Shown here piece after piece: positions 16,408 to 24,036 of a stretch of 24,161 nt of DNA. The DNA lies in contig JBPOJC010000004.1 in NCBI GenBank assembly GCA_052034135.1, positions 1 to 24,161 of the forward strand. The letters run 5' to 3'. Every line of letters begins with the position of its first letter. The stretch's first letter is position 1. Made by a program: the position numbers and the translations under genes. Below the pieces are notes generated by a model. It searched no databases. It saw only the letters and a list, made by a program, of their open reading frames with translations, and was not told the DNA's origin. This DNA is from JAGPKI01 sp052034135. Its GTDB lineage: Bacteria; Caldisericota; Caldisericia; UBA6126; JAGPKI01.

Positions 16408-17220
16408 CATCATTTCGAAAGTACGGTATTTTCGCAATCTTCCTGAGTAATCTCCTTGCCCCGCACTGTTATTCTGAGCGTAAGCGAAGAATCTCCGTAT
16501 CCATCATCCCGAAGTGCGTATTTTGCACATGTCCTGAGGAATCTAACTGTTTATTTTTTCACTATTACAGGCGGTAGATTTATATTTCATTTGCATTTAT
16601 TATGCAAGCGAAGGCAGAAAAAGAGGAGACCCTTCGCCGCTGTAATGACGCTCTCTCTACTTTTTTGTCATTCTGAGCGTAAGCGAAGAATCTCCTCATC
16701 TAATCACTGTTTTCCTGTAGGGGGAAGACCTATGTTTCTAATGTGTCTACCTTCCATTAACATTTTGAGGAACGTACACATGCAAATAAAGGAGAAGAAA
16801 TCCTTCGTCGCTAGAAAGATGCTTCTCAGGGTAAAGAGATGGGATGTCATCCCCAAAATCAATTATTATGGAATCCATTCGGCTTGTCATCCCCGAAATC
16901 TTTATCAGAGATCCAGCCCTTATTTCTAAACATACTTCTAAACTCTCTTGATTCCCGTAATCGCTCGAAACGACTTTCACTTTGTCATTCCGAAGTGCAT
17001 CTTTTTGCACATATACTGAGGAATCTCCTCTTTTTATGCACCAAAGAAGAAATTCTCTTGTCGCTGAAAAGAATGTGCCTCAGAGTTGCGTGATGAGAGG
17101 TCATCCCCGAAATCTTTTATCGGGGATCCAGACCTTATTTCTAAACTTTATGGAATTCCATTTTCATGGAAATAACAGCGCCTCAGGATTCCAGCAATCG
17201 CTCGTAAAGACAAAAAGATG
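16408..17220. repeat. Dispersed-repeat cluster 2
   Basis: This is the same mosaic as at 226-1107 and it contains no credible gene. Type C copies are at 16408-16455, 16503-16544 and 16983-17030. Type T copies are at 16468-16495 and 16667-16695. Type B copies are at about 16622-16655, 16797-16835 and 17045-17090. Type Z copies are at 16886-16918 and 17100-17134. Decayed type H copies are at 16949-16976 and 17150-17175. The Z-then-H order with a shared spacer (TTATTTCTAAACATACTTCT) is the same here (16886-16976) as at 653-742, so Z and H travel together as one composite of about 90 bases. Long frames crossing this cluster read through hairpin repeats and are not counted as genes. Confidence 0.85.
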
Positions 17221-17324
17221 ATATTTTAAAAGTGCGTAGTACAACACTACTACTAAGAAAACACTCCCTTTAGATAACAAATAAACGCTATATCGAATGT
17301 GTATAGCATTAATCAATGGAGAGA

Positions 17325-17425
17325 TTAACAATTGACGGAGCTATAAGGTGAAGCCCTGCTATGTTGAAAGTAGCAGCGTGAGCAGGAAGCTGTCTCGACT
17401 TAGTCTCGGAGATGATAATTTTACC
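17325..17425 (+). mobile_element. Probable IS200/IS605 right-end remnant (former tnpB 3' end / omega-RNA region)
   Basis: The stretch resembles the right ends of IS605-family elements. It has a tnpB-tail-like segment (ATTGACGGAGCTATAAGG), then nested complementary segments (CCTGCT at 17356-17361 and AGCAGG at 17382-17387; CTATG..GTAGCAGCG) and GGAAGCTGTCTCGACTTAG with an imperfect final hairpin to about 17410. In intact elements this region encodes the guide RNA scaffold used by TnpB and the end cut by TnpA. No tnpA or tnpB frame is present nearby and the last hairpin is imperfect, so this would be a relic or an orphan scaffold. The assignment rests on pattern memory only. A structured leader of the following small gene is the alternative. 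Confidence 0.4.
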
Positions 17426-17505
17426 ATGGGAGAATTCAAGGAACTTTTAAAGTAATGGTTTGTAAGATATTTATAAACGACTAAAACATGGAAGGAGATA
17501 AAGAT

Positions 17506-17727
17506 ATGAGAATAATAGCAAAGCGTGGAGATGATAGTTTTATCTTATTAACAAATGAACAAACCGAAAGAGGCTTAGAAAAAGGAAGAATTATAGATAT
17601 ATGTCAAAAGAGGATTTATCCTGAGCAATATATACAATCATTTTTATTAAGAGGTTATTGGGAAGAATATAACTTATCTGAAGAAGAAACAAAGAAATTT
17701 TTAAAAGAACATAACTTAAAACTTTAA
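17506..17727 (+). CDS. Small hypothetical protein
   Basis: The product is 73 residues from ATG 17506, with AAGGAG nine bases upstream. The in-frame ATG at 17488 lies before that site and is not preferred. The sequence starts with a beta-strand-like MRIIAKRGDDSFILLTNEQ and continues with charged helical segments (LSEEETKKFLKEHNLKL). There is no signal peptide, membrane helix or cysteine. I do not recognise it. It lies just downstream of the structured region at 17325-17425 and is convergent with the nucleotidyltransferase gene. Confidence 0.6.
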   Translation: MRIIAKRGDDSFILLTNEQTERGLEKGRIIDICQKRIYPEQYIQSFLLRGYWEEYNLSEEETKKFLKEHNLKL

Positions 17728-17826
17728 AAACTTTTGTATAAAAAATATTTAAAGTAAAACATTTCCCAAGAATGAAAAAGAAATCCAAGATAAATTTAGA
17801 GAGTTAGATTAGAACTTATTTAAAGC

Positions 17827-18462
17827 TCAATATTCCAGTAAATTAAACTCGTCTAACAGCTGCTTTTCTTTGCAATCAGGACATCGTTTAGGTTGTCTAA
17901 GCCCTCTTTTTTGATACCATTTTTGTTCATTAGCGGAAAAAACAAAGGTTTTACCACAAAGTATACACTCTATCTCAATATCTTCTAATACTGGATATTT
18001 ACGTGATTCAAAAATACCTAACTCTCCTTTGTGTGAAAGCAAACAACTCTTACTTAGAGATGTCCAGAGCACGTCAATAGGTGACTCGAAGAACATTCTC
18101 TCATCATATTCAAAATCAGGTTCTACACTTAAGTGTGGTGGATTACCACACCCAGGAACTAAACAATCAACGGACATTGTAGGACAATTCTTTCGATAGC
18201 AAACTCTACCTAATTGTTTTAAGTCCTCGTTAAAAAGAAAAACCTCCCATGCATGGTAGTACTTACTTATTTGTCTTGCATACTTAGCCAAAATTTCGAA
18301 ATCATCAAAACTCCTTATGACAACAGCTAAATCAAGATCATTTGGATACGGGTCACCACCTGCAACAGACCCTACTATAGCAATTTCAATAACACTTGAT
18401 AACTTATTTGCCTTTTCAGTAAACTCTTTAGCAGCCAGCCTAAGATTTTCGTTCATATTCAT
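17827..18462 (-). CDS. Nucleotidyltransferase-domain protein with zinc-binding C-terminus
   Basis: The product is 211 residues, with AAGGAAG upstream of the first ATG. The N-terminal third has the minimal-nucleotidyltransferase motif GSVAGGDPYPNDLDLAV (31-47): G31-S32 and the metal-binding pair D42/D44, following the GSxxxG...DxD rule of the pol-beta superfamily. A middle region has a Cys/His group (CYRKNCP, VDCLVPGCGNPPHL). The C-terminal part (about 157-198) matches a probable zinc-ribbon: CILCGKTFVFSANEQKWY...GLRQPKRCPDCK. Family members transfer nucleotides to proteins, drugs or RNA; the substrate here cannot be told. It has no HEPN partner, unlike toxin-antitoxin MNT proteins. Joining this catalytic module to a CxxC ribbon is the unusual point. 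Confidence 0.78.
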   Translation of the reverse strand: MNMNENLRLAAKEFTEKANKLSSVIEIAIVGSVAGGDPYPNDLDLAVVIRSFDDFEILAKYARQISKYYHAWEVFLFNEDLKQLGRVCYRKNCPTMSVDCLVPGCGNPPHLSVEPDFEYDERMFFESPIDVLWTSLSKSCLLSHKGELGIFESRKYPVLEDIEIECILCGKTFVFSANEQKWYQKRGLRQPKRCPDCKEKQLLDEFNLLEY

Positions 18463-18602
18463 CTTTTTCGCTTCCTTAAACTAAAATTAATATTTCCTCT
18501 ATTGCTTGTTTAAACAAAAAAACTTACAGTTTTGAGATGCTCTCTTTTAATATTAAAAATTATATACAAATCCACTCTCCAATCAAAAATTATATAAAAT
18601 AT

Positions 18603-18869
18603 TCATATTATAAAATCTGGTTGATTTTCCTTCGATATCATCTGATAAGAAGCTTCAGGGTAAGCTTTAAGCCTCTGTGATTGAGGTTTTGCCTTTTCTT
18701 TCGCAAACTTTGATTCCCATCCAAAAAGTTTGCCATCATGCTCCTCAATTAAATAGATTTTCTACTTCTCCCACCTTCGCCAGAGATACACGTTTGCATA
18801 AACATCTGTATATTTTCTCTTCTTCAGACCATCCATAAAAATGAAATTATCCCGTAAAGCCCAGATATC
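18603..18869 (-). pseudogene. Fragment of a DUF4143-type AAA ATPase
   Basis: Read on the minus strand, the frame gives DIWALRDNFIFMDGLKKRKY..YANVYLWRRWEK, a stop, then KIYLIEEHDGKLFGWESKFA..RLKAYPEASYQMISKENQPDFI. This is the C-terminal end of the large ATPase family with a DUF4143 domain, where W-ENFI, a Y-WR motif, D-IEE-GKL-G-E-K and a final DFI are usual. Here there is one internal TAG, and the N-terminal 300 or so residues (AAA domain) are missing. It is therefore a relic. The remainder of 18463-19117 shows no other coding sequence that I can support. Confidence 0.75.
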
Positions 18870-19117
18870 ATTATGTAAGTTTGAACATTAATTAATAGAA
18901 ATTGTCAATTTTAAGGATTATGATTCTATCAAATTAATAGATTTTATGGAATTTAGCTCCCAAAAATTAAGATAAAATCCTCTGGTAACTGTACTTGCGT
19001 ATCAAAAATAAGACAATAAAAGGATTTAGATTTGCTTCTGGTCAAAAAGAATTTTCTCTGAATTGCTTTCAAGATGTATTGATAAATAAATAAAATTCTA
19101 TAGAAATATTAGAGAAA

Positions 19118-19564
19118 ATGAAATTTGATTGGACAAAATTAAGCTCGATACAATTAGGGCGTTATGCGGAGTACTTTGTAAAAATGGAATTTACTCTTTT
19201 GGGTTTTGATGTTTATGAGCCAGAAATTGATGACAAAGGTATAGACTTTATAATAAGAAAAGATTTAAATAAATTCTATGAAATACAGGTAAAATCAGTT
19301 TATAAAGCAAGTTATATTTTTATAACAAAAAATAAATTTCAAATATCTGATATACGATATGTTGCAATTGTACTTTTTACTTATGGAGAGCCACCAGAAC
19401 TATATCTGATACCTTCAAGCACATGGTTTTGTCCAAATGAAATATTTGTCTCAAGAGACTATGAAGGAAAAAAGAGTTCGCCAGAGTGGGGTATTAATTT
19501 ATCAAAAAAGAATTTGCCTAAATTGCTTGAATATAAATTTGATAATATAGCAAAGAAACTATAA
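19118..19564 (+). CDS. PD-(D/E)XK nuclease-like protein
   Basis: The product is 148 residues from ATG 19118; only a weak AGAGAAA precedes it. The N-terminal half matches the restriction-endonuclease-like core: helix GRYAEYFVKMEFTLLGFDVYEPE with E18, then KGIDFIIR with D43 after the turn DDKG, and EIQVKS with E55-x-Q57-x-K59. These are the metal-binding residues of group-I-intron/DUF4365-type PD-(D/E)XK proteins. The C-terminal half has strands (YVAIVLFTYGEPPELYLIPSSTW) typical of the same small proteins. It may be a nuclease or DNA-processing factor. No methylase or other restriction partner is nearby, and it is isolated among pseudogenes, which suggests horizontal acquisition. Confidence 0.75.
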   Translation: MKFDWTKLSSIQLGRYAEYFVKMEFTLLGFDVYEPEIDDKGIDFIIRKDLNKFYEIQVKSVYKASYIFITKNKFQISDIRYVAIVLFTYGEPPELYLIPSSTWFCPNEIFVSRDYEGKKSSPEWGINLSKKNLPKLLEYKFDNIAKKL

Positions 19565-19616
19565 AAAAATATAAAAACTTTCTAATAGAAACGCTGAATA
19601 TATTTTGACTATTATT

Positions 19617-20033
19617 CTAAGTTAAAAATAATGATTCACAATAATCTAATGATGTTATCTTACTCATAATACTTCCTAAATTTTTAAAGAGTTTTCTGCA
19701 AATTTGGTCAAGTTCGATAAATTTGAACTCTGGTTCTCTATTTAGACTTGTTAAATGATTTTTAATGTAATCTTTAAAATTTTTACCTTTCTTTTCTGCA
19801 GCTAAATCATTTAACTTATCAATGAATTCAAAAATTGCTTCTTCATCATCAGGTTTTTCGTTTAATAGTTTTCTATATCTACTTCTTAGATTACTAAAAT
19901 CATCTAAGAGAACTGAATCATCATAAACATAAAGTGCATTAAAAAGGTCAGATATATCTTTAAATTTTTGTTTAAAGCTTGGGGTTTTTATTCCAACCTT
20001 ACTCGTTACAGCTTGGCAATAATTTCTCCCCTT
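19617..20033 (-). pseudogene. Start-less ORF of unknown family
   Basis: The minus-strand frame is open for 139 codons but holds no ATG, GTG or TTG until near its C-terminus (LGSIMSKITS). Its product is charged and helical (ISDLFNALYVYDDSVLLDD, KPDDEEAIFEFIDKL, NFKDYIKNHLTSL). It has normal amino-acid composition and a codon pattern rich in A/T third positions, so it was probably once translated. Its upstream end overlaps the stop of the short gene at 20006-20197. The best explanation is a gene that lost its 5' end when that neighbour was truncated. I do not recognise a family. Confidence 0.45.
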
Positions 20034-20197
20034 TTAGTTTTAAATGTGAGACCCTTATCTGCAACGACTATTTCGGATGTAGGAGATTTCATTATCTGTT
20101 TGATTTTAACTATATAAGTTGAGCATATAATCAAACCAACAACATTAATGATTGCTAAAGGAATAATGATTAATAACAAATATTTTTCTTTTTTCAT
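20006..20197 (-). pseudogene. Truncated paralogue of the 20404 repeat protein
   Basis: The frame is 63 residues from ATG 20195-20197, with an excellent AAAGGAGGGC site, so it is probably still translated. The N-terminus (MKKEKYLLLIIIPLAIINVV) is a membrane anchor. The last part (EIVVADKGLTFKTKRGEIIAKL) aligns with the start of the repeat region of the divergent gene (EITVPKEGFKFKTESGKVIAEL). The protein stops exactly where the repeats would begin, and the frame that follows (19617-20033) is unrelated. It could be a functional single-anchor microprotein or a broken gene; I lean to broken. Confidence 0.55.
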
Positions 20198-20403
20198 TCT
20201 TGCCCTCCTTTATTCATTATAATTAGAAATTTATATAAATTAAGAGTCAGAAGCTCTCTGTTATAATAGTGGTTTTGAAAAAGTCTTCTTTAGCAAAAAA
20301 AGTGCTTTTTAAGCAAATTTAACTATTCTTGTAATTAAGCTATACTTGAGTAATCTATTCATGAACACTTTTACAAAAAATTATGGTATTGAGGGAGGAT
20401 TAG

Positions 20404-21108
20404 ATGGAAAGGAATAAGTTTTATATCTTAATAATTTCCTTGTTATCAATAGCAATTGTTTTTAGTTCTATTTATATTATTTTTGATTTAATCCAAAAGG
20501 GAAAAATCTCAGGAAATACGATTAAAATTTCTGAAATAACAGTTCCTAAAGAAGGATTTAAGTTTAAAACTGAGAGTGGAAAAGTCATTGCGGAATTAGT
20601 TTTAGACAAAGAAGGCGATACTGGCAAGTTTAGGATTTTTAATAATCAAGGGAAAATTGTTGCAGAATTGGGAGCATATGAATATGGTGGTATACTTCTT
20701 CTTTTTAATAATCAAGGGAAAATTGAAGCAGAATTAAGTGCAAAAGAAGGTGGAACTCTAAGTGTCAACGATAAACAAGGAAATAACATTGCAGGATTGT
20801 ACTCTGGGATCGAGGGTGGCTATCTTTGGATTTACAGTGCTTATGGAGAGCGTGTTGCAGAATTGGGAGCATATGAAAGTGGGTATGAAAATGGTGGTAT
20901 TCTTTTGATTCGTAATAATCAAGGAAGTATTGTTGCAGGATTAAGAACATATGAGGAAGGCGGTAAAATTACAATTCATAATGCTACAATTCCTAGTTAT
21001 ACCAATAATGAAGCAGAAATTATTGCAGAATTAAAAACAAACGAAGAAAATGGCAAATTTAGAATTTTAAATAATGAAGGAAAGGCCATTGTGGAATTGC
21101 CACATTAA
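20404..21108 (+). CDS. Membrane-anchored repeat protein, probable beta-helix/solenoid
   Basis: The product is 234 residues, with GAGGGAGG six bases before the ATG. An N-terminal membrane segment (about 7-30) is followed by six to seven repeats of 20-25 residues with the pattern G-K-I-V/E-A-E-L-x-A-x-E-x-GG-x-L-x-I-x-N-N-Q. Examples are GKIVAELGAYEYGGILLLFN, GERVAELGAYES and GSIVAGLRTYEEGG. The regular short repeat with alternating small and hydrophobic residues suggests a right-handed beta-helix displayed outside the membrane. Function is unknown. A 24-base stretch (20659-20682) is repeated without change at 20853-20876, a sign of recent internal duplication. It is transcribed divergently from its truncated paralogue. 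Confidence 0.78.
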   Translation: MERNKFYILIISLLSIAIVFSSIYIIFDLIQKGKISGNTIKISEITVPKEGFKFKTESGKVIAELVLDKEGDTGKFRIFNNQGKIVAELGAYEYGGILLLFNNQGKIEAELSAKEGGTLSVNDKQGNNIAGLYSGIEGGYLWIYSAYGERVAELGAYESGYENGGILLIRNNQGSIVAGLRTYEEGGKITIHNATIPSYTNNEAEIIAELKTNEENGKFRILNNEGKAIVELPH

Positions 21109-21582
21109 TGTGAATTCTTTATGTATTAAAAGAAAAACAATGTTTATTAGAAAGATTAATTTCAAGTTATTATAAGATATTTAAAAATGTAAATTAATAA
21201 GAAGATTCGTTTTATACAAATCTCATCCAGATAATAATATTTATAAGGAAAGAGGCTTAATTAATAAAGGTTAAGAAGGATAGTATAAATAAAGAATTTA
21301 TTTGTAAAATTAATCGCAGAAAAAAGCTAATTTAGAAGGCACAATTGGAGAAAATCTTGAATAAGGGATATTTAAAACTAATTTTTCCGTTTTCTACTAC
21401 TTTTTAAGAGCAACGCAACTAAGAATTAAATGAGGAAAATTTAATTGTAAAATTAAATTTAATCAGCTCAGTTACCTAACGATTAGGACATTATTTTTTA
21501 AGAAAGCAATAGGAATTCGTCTCTCCTCGTAGTTGCTATGCTATTAATTAGTGTTTACAAAATACAATGTATAATGCTCCTT
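21109..21582. other. Intergenic region without an identified gene
   Basis: This 474-base AT-rich stretch lies between two convergent genes. The plus-strand frame around 21330-21400 reads a short coherent piece (NLEGTIGENLE, stop, GIFKTNFSVFYYF) that could be a very decayed gene, but nothing recognisable remains. A CACATTAATGTG palindrome overlaps the stop of the preceding gene and is not followed by a T-run. No member of the dispersed-repeat families is seen here. Confidence 0.5.
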
Positions 21583-22962
21583 TTAATAGAGTCTAAAGGT
21601 ACTAAAAACTTTATTAATTTGTGAAAAAATTTTTTTGTTGTTCTCATTCCATTCTTCTTTAAGATATGGCATTTCCTTAGCATCCCAATAGTCATAGTTA
21701 ATAGTTATTGTTATATTTAATCCAAGACTTGGTTTAACTTGTTGGAAAAACCATGTATCGACTATCTTTCTATTTTTTTGATTTTTATCGAAGATTCTCA
21801 TTTGGGAATATTTATCTGTTAAAAATAAAGCACCATTAATATTAACGAGATTATCCAATTTTTCTAAATTTTTGTCATTAAAGGAGGGTAAATTCCTATA
21901 ATCTCTGGATTGAATCAGTATATATGCATTTCTAAAATACGATGTTTTTCCAGATGGGAGGATGTATGAATCTTTAATAGGTATATTAATTATTAGATCG
22001 TTATCATTGGGCTTTTCGACATTTATTTCATTATTTTTATCATCCAGCAAAACCGGGTATTTTATAACATATTTCTGGTCAGAAAAGTAATAATTCCATC
22101 CTTTAGGACATTCAAATAATCCATAAGAATTTTCGAAGGGTTTTAATAAGCATGCATTTCCTAATTCTTTAAAAGGCACTCTTACAGTCCATCTTCCCTC
22201 TGCATGTGAAAATATGTCATCAAAAATGAGATAGAAACTATCAGAAAGAATTGAGAAATCATCGCAATATTCTGGTGATGCACCATACTCAATTAAGTCA
22301 GTAAATTGTTCGCCAATTTTTGTGTTGTAAAATTCTTCATATTGGCGTTTAAGGTCTTTCTTGCAATAATCAGAAAGTAGCTTTTTGTAATTAGTTCGAA
22401 ACTTGAAACAATCTGAAGGTTTCATAATTTTACTATCTACAAGATCAATACTCAAATTTTTAGCAGACCTACTTCCATGTGCACCTCCCACATATTTATA
22501 AAAATCAAACGATATACTACATATTTTTTGATTTAATAGCATAATGTGAGAATTACAATAGAACTCAGTATATAATTTAAGTTCTTGATTATATATATCT
22601 GATTTCAATGTATTATTAAAATTCTTAAAATCCTGCAATTCCTTGTCTACGAAGTTTTTTATCCATATATTTAGATTTTTCTCTGCATTTTTATTTGCAA
22701 TACCTTCAACAGTCGGATATTTGATATGAACTGCGGTATTTTCTTTTTCAAGATCGATTTCTTCGTCAATTTTATTATTTGTAATTATATAAGGCGAATC
22801 ATCTCTCCAGAATATTTCATCATCAGAAGAAGTTTCAATTGTATAATTATCTAATGGCTGGTTATTATCAATAGCACTATTCTTTATTTCAGATTTGGAA
22901 CAACTTATGATTGGTGTTATCATTAAAATAACAATTACGAAACAAATAAGACGTCTAATCAT
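21583..22962 (-). CDS. Lipoprotein with DUF4163 and DUF3298 domains (RsiV/PdaC-like)
   Basis: The product is 459 residues, with AAGGGGG upstream of the ATG. The signal peptide ends in a lipobox, IISC (C21), so it is a lipoprotein on the outer face of the membrane. Residues about 70-165 fit DUF4163 (IKYPTVEGIANKNAEKNLNIWIKNFV, then LYTEFYCNSHIMLLNQKICSISFDFYKY). Residues about 165-270 fit DUF3298 with the hallmark YVGGAHGSRSAKNLSIDL and the closing HAEGRWTVRVPFKEL. The pair occurs in the anti-sigma factor RsiV, where it binds lysozyme, and in peptidoglycan deacetylase PdaC. Here no catalytic or anti-sigma domain is attached. The C-terminal 190 residues form an extra unrecognised module (PSGKTSYFRNAYILIQSRDY). 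A likely role is envelope sensing or binding of cell-wall-directed ligands. It is monocistronic. Confidence 0.8.
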   Translation of the reverse strand: MIRRLICFVIVILMITPIISCSKSEIKNSAIDNNQPLDNYTIETSSDDEIFWRDDSPYIITNNKIDEEIDLEKENTAVHIKYPTVEGIANKNAEKNLNIWIKNFVDKELQDFKNFNNTLKSDIYNQELKLYTEFYCNSHIMLLNQKICSISFDFYKYVGGAHGSRSAKNLSIDLVDSKIMKPSDCFKFRTNYKKLLSDYCKKDLKRQYEEFYNTKIGEQFTDLIEYGASPEYCDDFSILSDSFYLIFDDIFSHAEGRWTVRVPFKELGNACLLKPFENSYGLFECPKGWNYYFSDQKYVIKYPVLLDDKNNEINVEKPNDNDLIINIPIKDSYILPSGKTSYFRNAYILIQSRDYRNLPSFNDKNLEKLDNLVNINGALFLTDKYSQMRIFDKNQKNRKIVDTWFFQQVKPSLGLNITITINYDYWDAKEMPYLKEEWNENNKKIFSQINKVFSTFRLY

Positions 22963-23061
22963 ATTTTTGTACCCCCTTTTCTATTTATGTGACGATTATA
23001 CTCTTTTATCAATTCTTGAATGAAAATTAGTATAGATTAAAGATTATGAGTTTTCAAACTC

Positions 23062-23171
23062 CCGAATTGCTTCAACTGAAATATTGATGAAAAGCAATCA
23101 TTACCTCAAATTAAAAATCTTGGTGAAATATATAATATCCTTCTGTAGTTCAGGTTGTAGGAGGTATAAGG
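23062..23171 (+). mobile_element. Solo transposase-proximal end of the 1117-2245 IS family
   Basis: About 105 of these 110 bases align with the reverse complement of 2141-2245: the CCGAATTGCTTCA outer end, the TGATGAAAAGCAATCATTACC centre, ATATATAATATCCTTCTGTAG, and the transposase ribosome binding site GTAGGAGGTATAA. The sequence diverges just where the transposase start codon would be. It is therefore an IS end with leader but no gene. Confidence 0.82.
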
Positions 23172-23421
23172 ATAATAATTTGTAGCGAGTGGAAAAATAA
23201 GATAGTGAATAATCTTATCATTCAAACATTTTATTCTTAAGAACAGGCAAAAATGCTTACTATTCGTTTTTGTTTAAAAATTTAGGTAGGTTATTAATGT
23301 AAAAAACTTGATGAGGAGTTCCTTCGGTCGCAAAATACAGATACGCTCCATCAGGAAGACGGGGGTGGTTGTCATTCTGAGTGAAGCGAAGAATCTTCTT
23401 ATCTAATCTTTTCATTATCGT

Positions 23422-23446
23422 AAAACAGACATTCCTGTCTGTTTTC
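23422..23446. repeat. Palindromic repeat, copy 1
   Basis: AACAGACATTCCTGTCTGTT is a perfect 7-bp stem (AACAGAC/GTCTGTT) with a six-base loop, followed by TTC. An identical copy lies at 23603-23626 in the same orientation, 180 bases away. A partial copy (TTCTTGTCTGTTTTC) lies near 181-195. Confidence 0.8.
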
Positions 23447-23602
23447 TTTTTTATTTTTAATTCAAATTTGGGTTTGATGCATACAAGGAGGCAAAAAGAA
23501 GGAGATCCTTGCGAAGCAAAATACAGATACGCTCCCTCAGGAAGACGGAGGAGGGTCATCCCCGAAATCTTTTATCGTAAATCTAGACCATTTTTCTTTG
23601 TA

Positions 23603-23626
23603 GAACAGACATTCCTGTCTGTTTTC
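23603..23626. repeat. Palindromic repeat, copy 2
   Basis: This has the same 7-bp stem and six-base loop as 23422-23446. It sits between a type Z and a type H module of cluster 3, in the place of the usual Z-H spacer. Confidence 0.8.
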
Positions 23627-24036
23627 TGGATTTCTGGATTCCCATTTTCATGGGAATGACAGGTAAATTGGAATAGTATAAGGAGACCCTTCGTCGCCGT
23701 AATTACGCTCCTCAGGATGACGGAAGGAGTGACAGAATTATCATTTTTACCCCACTTATATATATGAGGGAGAATAATTTTTTGCTTTATTTTTTATGCA
23801 AAATACATACCGAGTCCATAGCTGACAAACAAAGTATTTGAGAATTTTCTCACATTTTCTAATGAATTCCTTAATAGAATCTGTTTCAAAGACTTATAAA
23901 CCCATAATTTAATGAAGCCTACGAAGAAGGGTAGAAAAAGGGTTAATGCATAAAAAATAAAAAAGAAAGTAAAAGCTACAGAGTCCGTTACTCTTGAATA
24001 AAATATTTGAGAATTAAAAATAGGAAAAGCTATTAG

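Larger units (their letters stand above)
23311..23785. repeat. Dispersed-repeat cluster 3
   Basis: No gene is supported here. Type B copies are at 23314-23362, 23500-23550 and 23680-23723, type T at 23371-23396, type Z at 23555-23590 and type H at 23634-23661. The 23516-23548 portion is nearly identical to 431-465, and 23720-23785 matches 811-870, including the GAGTGAC.GAATTA.CA.TTTT stretch and a TATATAT-containing tail. Bases 23172-23310 hold one 7-bp inverted repeat (ATAAGAT/ATCTTAT, 23200-23221) and nothing else. Confidence 0.85.

Noticed and set aside
16408..17220. CRISPR array
   Set aside because: Repeat units are of several types, unevenly spaced and in mixed orientation; no uniform repeat-spacer pattern and no cas gene.
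16456..17221. Several frames of 79-157 codons on both strands
   Set aside because: They are made of repeat modules, have no ribosome binding site and match each other only through the repeats.
17325..17425. Metabolite riboswitch
   Set aside because: I see no conserved core of a class I know; similarity to IS605 right ends is the better explanation.
21102..21113. CACATTAATGTG palindrome as terminator or operator
   Set aside because: A five-pair stem overlapping a stop codon with no T-run; chance is likely.
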